Shown here piece by piece: positions 7,118 through 9,556 of a stretch of 9,556 nucleotides of DNA. Position 1 is the stretch's first letter. Every line of letters starts with the position of its first letter. The notes under the pieces are model-generated. The model had not been told where the DNA came from and did not search any database. It worked only from the letters and a program-made list of their open reading frames with translations. Position numbers and translations under genes: made by a program. The DNA comes from an uncultured Treponema sp. (GTDB lineage: Bacteria > Spirochaetota > Spirochaetia > Treponematales > Treponemataceae): positions 1 to 9,556 of the forward strand of contig CALHVG010000005.1 of assembly GCA_938039145.1 (NCBI GenBank), read 5' to 3'.

Positions 7118-7888
7118 ATGAAAAAAGAAAATAATTGGAGTAGAGAAGAAACGATTGTTGCTTTTTATGTATATTGCATTATTCCATTTGCAAATAGCAG
7201 CAAAGTAAATCCTATTGTTATTCATTATGCGAATATGCTTGGTAGGACTCCGTCTGCACTCAATATGAAGATTGGGAATATTGGAAGACTTGACCCTGAA
7301 TTAAAAAATAAAAATATTTCAGGGTTAACGCATGGTGCAAAGATGGAAGAACTAATCTGGGAAGAATTTAATAGTAATCGCGAAGCCCTTGTTGATGAGG
7401 CGGAAAAGACAATCAGGAAATTATCTGATAATTTAATTGAAAATACGTACTTGCAATCGGAAAAACTGGATTATTCAAGTCAAGATAAAATTAAACTTGT
7501 TAAGACAAGGATAAATCAAAACTTTTTTCGTTCATCCGTCTTATCGGCTTATAACAATACTTGTGCTATAACAGGTATACAAATCAATGATTTTTTAGTA
7601 GCAAGTCATATAAAACCATGGGCGGAGGATGTAAACAATAGATTGAATCCACATAATGGTATATGTCTTAATTCGATTCATGATAAAGCTTTTGACAAAG
7701 GCTTGATAACAATAAATAAGGATTATGAAATTATTATTTCAAATAGGTTGAAAGATTATTATTCAAATAAATTCATAGATGATGTTTTTAAGAAATATGA
7801 GGGACATAAAATTTTGCTTCCTAAAAAATTCAAACCTTCGTTAGAATTTTTGGAATATCATAACAATTTTATATTTAAGAGATCTTAG
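7118..7888 (+). CDS. HNH endonuclease (HNH_2 type)
   Basis: The 256-residue protein appears complete. The N-terminal half (WSREETIVAFYVYCIIPF, then LGRTPSALNMKIGNI, then LDPELKNKNISGL) matches a domain seen in a family of McrA-like restriction proteins. The C-terminal half holds the HNH fold: CAITG (149-153), VASHIKPW with His164, NPHNG with Asn180, and LNSIHDKAFD with His188. These would bind a metal ion and cut DNA. I chose ATG 7118 because GGTGAT (7105-7110), complementary to the 16S rRNA 3' end, precedes it by 7 nt; GTG 7106 and ATG 7109 are alternatives. The gene starts just after the truncated methylase and ends 1 nt before the next gene. Its own methylase partner, if it needs one, is not visible. 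It may cut modified or unmodified DNA; the sequence cannot tell which. Confidence 0.85.
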   Translation: MKKENNWSREETIVAFYVYCIIPFANSSKVNPIVIHYANMLGRTPSALNMKIGNIGRLDPELKNKNISGLTHGAKMEELIWEEFNSNREALVDEAEKTIRKLSDNLIENTYLQSEKLDYSSQDKIKLVKTRINQNFFRSSVLSAYNNTCAITGIQINDFLVASHIKPWAEDVNNRLNPHNGICLNSIHDKAFDKGLITINKDYEIIISNRLKDYYSNKFIDDVFKKYEGHKILLPKKFKPSLEFLEYHNNFIFKRS

Positions 7889-7889
7889 A

Positions 7890-8921
7890 ATGTATTTTCC
7901 ATATATCTATAAAACTAAGAATTTTTTAGAAAGTGAGGCAAGAGTATATTTCCCTGTTATTAAAATAATTAGAGAAGAAAATAAAGGTGAAATTAAAGAA
8001 TATGCTGCCGGAGAAATAATATCGATATATATTAACGGATTGAAACTGAAAGAGTTAGCGGCAGCCGAATTTGAGGTGGAGTCTGAACAATTATTGAATG
8101 AAATTAACAGCAAAGCTTCAAAAGGTGCATTTTCGGTAGAAAGTACACAGAATTTTATGGATAAAATTTTGTATTATAAGCTTTCTGCACCTGCAACGGA
8201 TAAAAGTGACATCACAGTAAAAATAATCGATATAAACACCGGCTACAGTCCGACCGTGGGATTCTCGATAAAATCTGAATTAGGCTGCTCTCCTACTTTG
8301 TTGAATGCGGGAAAAACTACAAACTTTATTTATCAAATAAGTCATAGCTATCCTTATTTGGTTAGAGAAACGAACGGAGTATATAAAGTGTCCGGCGGTA
8401 AAAATCATACGGATGTCAGAGGGCGTATAAATAAAATAATTGAAGAAAACGGAACCCTTAAATACCGGAAGATGAGCAATAAGATTTTTGAGGATAATTT
8501 GGTGTTGATTGACAGCAACATGGATAAGATTATTGCGGAAACGCTTTTATATTTTTATAAAGACGGCATCAGCAACTGCGATGAGATGGTTGAAAAACTT
8601 GAACGTGAAAATCCTATGAAATACGGCAATGTAAATGCTTATAAATATAAGTTTAAGAAATTTTTGACGGCGGTAGCATTGGGAATGAAGCCCGCTACCG
8701 TTTGGGACGGTGTTGATGAGGCTACAGGAGGATACATTGTTGTTACAAAAGAAGGCAACGTTCTCGCTTATCACATATATAACAGAAATTACTTTGAAGA
8801 ATATTTGCTGAAGAATACAAAATATGAGACCGCATCCACATCAAGACATGATTTTGGAGAAGTATACAGTGAAAACGGAGAAGATTTTATAAAACTTAAT
8901 TTGCAGGTCAGATTCAGATAA
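7890..8921 (+). CDS. HpaII-family type II restriction endonuclease, N-terminus lost
   Basis: The 343-residue product is recognised by the central block ITVKIIDINTGYSPTVGFSI (108-127), KSELGCSPTLLNAGKTTNFI (128-147), and by the later VRGRINKII and KYKFKKFLTAVALGM segments. Enzymes of this family cut CCGG. From memory the family starts with an NKGEWSE-like helix and some 30-40 residues before a YYPIIKIIR segment. Here the start MYFPYIYKTKNFLESEARVY leads straight into FPVIKIIREENKG, and no NKGEWSE-like sequence exists in any frame upstream. The native 5' end therefore seems replaced by about 15-20 unrelated codons. The start ATG is 1 nt after the HNH stop with only a weak ribosome site, so translation probably depends on coupling. 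Activity is doubtful. An active form without a methylase would be harmful, which fits inactivation. Confidence 0.78.
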   Translation: MYFPYIYKTKNFLESEARVYFPVIKIIREENKGEIKEYAAGEIISIYINGLKLKELAAAEFEVESEQLLNEINSKASKGAFSVESTQNFMDKILYYKLSAPATDKSDITVKIIDINTGYSPTVGFSIKSELGCSPTLLNAGKTTNFIYQISHSYPYLVRETNGVYKVSGGKNHTDVRGRINKIIEENGTLKYRKMSNKIFEDNLVLIDSNMDKIIAETLLYFYKDGISNCDEMVEKLERENPMKYGNVNAYKYKFKKFLTAVALGMKPATVWDGVDEATGGYIVVTKEGNVLAYHIYNRNYFEEYLLKNTKYETASTSRHDFGEVYSENGEDFIKLNLQVRFR

Positions 8922-9394
8922 TGAAGAAAAAGAAGCCTATGACCAGAAGTCAAAATATGGCAAGAGTTAAAAGTAAAAATACAAAGCCGGAGGTTTTCCT
9001 GAGAAAACTTCTGTGGCATAAGGGGTTCAGATATAGAGTTAATTATAAGGAATTACCCGGAAGCCCCGATATTTATTTATCAAAATATAATACGGCTGTT
9101 TTTGTAAACGGCTGCTTCTGGCATATGCACGAAAACTGCAAATATTCGTCCATACCAAATAACAATCATGAGTTTTGGAAAAACAAGCTTGAAGGAAATG
9201 TTGAAAGAGATAAGAAAACCCGTTCTCAACTTGAAAGCATGGATATTAAAGTGATAACAGTTTGGGGGTGTGAAATTAAACGGATGATGAAAGATGAGGT
9301 AACGGCAGAGGAGAGAATGGAAAAATTAATTTCTGAGATAATATGCACTTTTCAGAATCAGCAAAATATTGAAATGTCATGTTATAATACATAA
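8921..9394 (+). CDS. vsr: Very short patch repair (Vsr) DNA mismatch endonuclease
   Basis: The 157-residue product has the full Vsr pattern: RSQNMARVKSKNTKPEVFLR, then FRYRVNYKELPGSPDIYL with Asp50 at the catalytic position (Asp51 in the E. coli enzyme), then FVNGCFWHMHENC, EFWKNKLEGNVERD and VITVWGC. Cys65, His70, Cys73 and Cys117 match the structural zinc site. Vsr nicks next to T:G mismatches made when 5-methylcytosine deaminates, and so protects methylated sites. The start overlaps the preceding stop as TAATG, so it is coupled to the HpaII-type gene. Length is normal and no lesion is seen. Its natural methylase partner in this operon is truncated, so it may be an orphan or serve another methylase in the genome. 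Confidence 0.92.
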   Translation: MKKKKPMTRSQNMARVKSKNTKPEVFLRKLLWHKGFRYRVNYKELPGSPDIYLSKYNTAVFVNGCFWHMHENCKYSSIPNNNHEFWKNKLEGNVERDKKTRSQLESMDIKVITVWGCEIKRMMKDEVTAEERMEKLISEIICTFQNQQNIEMSCYNT

Positions 9395-9443
9395 AATACT
9401 GAAGAATAACGGATAATATTTATATATTTTAAAGAAGTAAGTT
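9395..9443. other. Short AT-rich gap after the restriction island
   Basis: No hairpin followed by T residues is visible, so transcription may continue from vsr into the next frame. AAAGAAG (9431-9437) is a weak ribosome site ahead of ATG 9444. Confidence 0.4.
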
Positions 9444-9556
9444 ATGGATATAAATACTTTAAAAAATAAGATTCAAGAAAAGGATTTAGAATTCAATTTA
9501 TATTTCACCTGAGGGAATCGGTCTTTTGACGGACTATGAGGTCGATGTGCGCGATA
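9444..9556 (+). pseudogene. 5' end of an unidentified gene with a frame break
   Basis: From ATG 9444 the frame reads MDINTLKNKIQEKDLEFNLY and then FT-stop at TGA 9510-9512. A second frame immediately continues SPEGIGLLTDYEVDVRD to the window edge without a stop. Removing one T in TATTTCACC joins them as NLYSPEGIGLL. This looks like one coding sequence with a single-base break, but a deletion junction between two unrelated relics is also possible. I do not recognise the family, and most of the gene lies outside the window. Confidence 0.4.

Overview
The window looks like an accessory stretch of a spirochaete chromosome, most likely a host-associated Treponema. This rests on two lipoproteins with spirochaete-style lipoboxes (SAC and TGC), one of them built from InlB/Listeria-Bacteroides-type repeats, on a chemoreceptor of a kind common in treponemes, on moderate AT richness, and on a hairpin-repeat array whose antisense reading gives junk peptides (LQD-LY-FSLRKTWG-like) of a kind I associate with Treponema. 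No rRNA, tRNA or housekeeping gene is present to confirm this.

Layout. Positions 1-444 (minus) are the 5' part of an unidentified lipoprotein gene. Positions 607-1140 hold an unusual array in which long-loop and short-loop hairpins alternate almost edge to edge. It is followed by a 23-bp-period repeat (1232-1313) and three abutting hairpins (1366-1440) just upstream of a second lipoprotein gene. That gene (1464-3135, plus) encodes about five InlB-type repeats and is split by an A8 tract at 2124-2131; seven As would restore one reading frame. A strong terminator follows. Positions 3477-5620 (minus) hold a complete but broken dCache-HAMP-MCP chemoreceptor with three frame changes. Positions 5632-6180 are gene-poor, and a fragment of an unidentified gene sits at 6181-6438.

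Positions 6518-9394 (plus) are a decayed restriction-modification island: a small Cro/C1-type regulator pseudogene, a C5-cytosine methyltransferase cut off after motif VI, an apparently intact HNH endonuclease gene, an HpaII-family restriction endonuclease that has lost its usual N-terminus, and an intact Vsr mismatch endonuclease. The likely ancestor was a control-methylase-nuclease-repair operon acting on CCGG. The HNH gene sits exactly where the 3' part of the methylase and the 5' end of the nuclease are missing, so the present arrangement looks like a replacement or recombination scar. A further gene start at 9444 also changes frame within the window.

Overall, hydrolytic and repair genes are open while the protective methylase and its regulator are broken. 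Many lesions are single-base changes, several in short homopolymers. Real decay, phase variation and uncorrected sequencing errors must therefore be separated before any functional conclusion is drawn.
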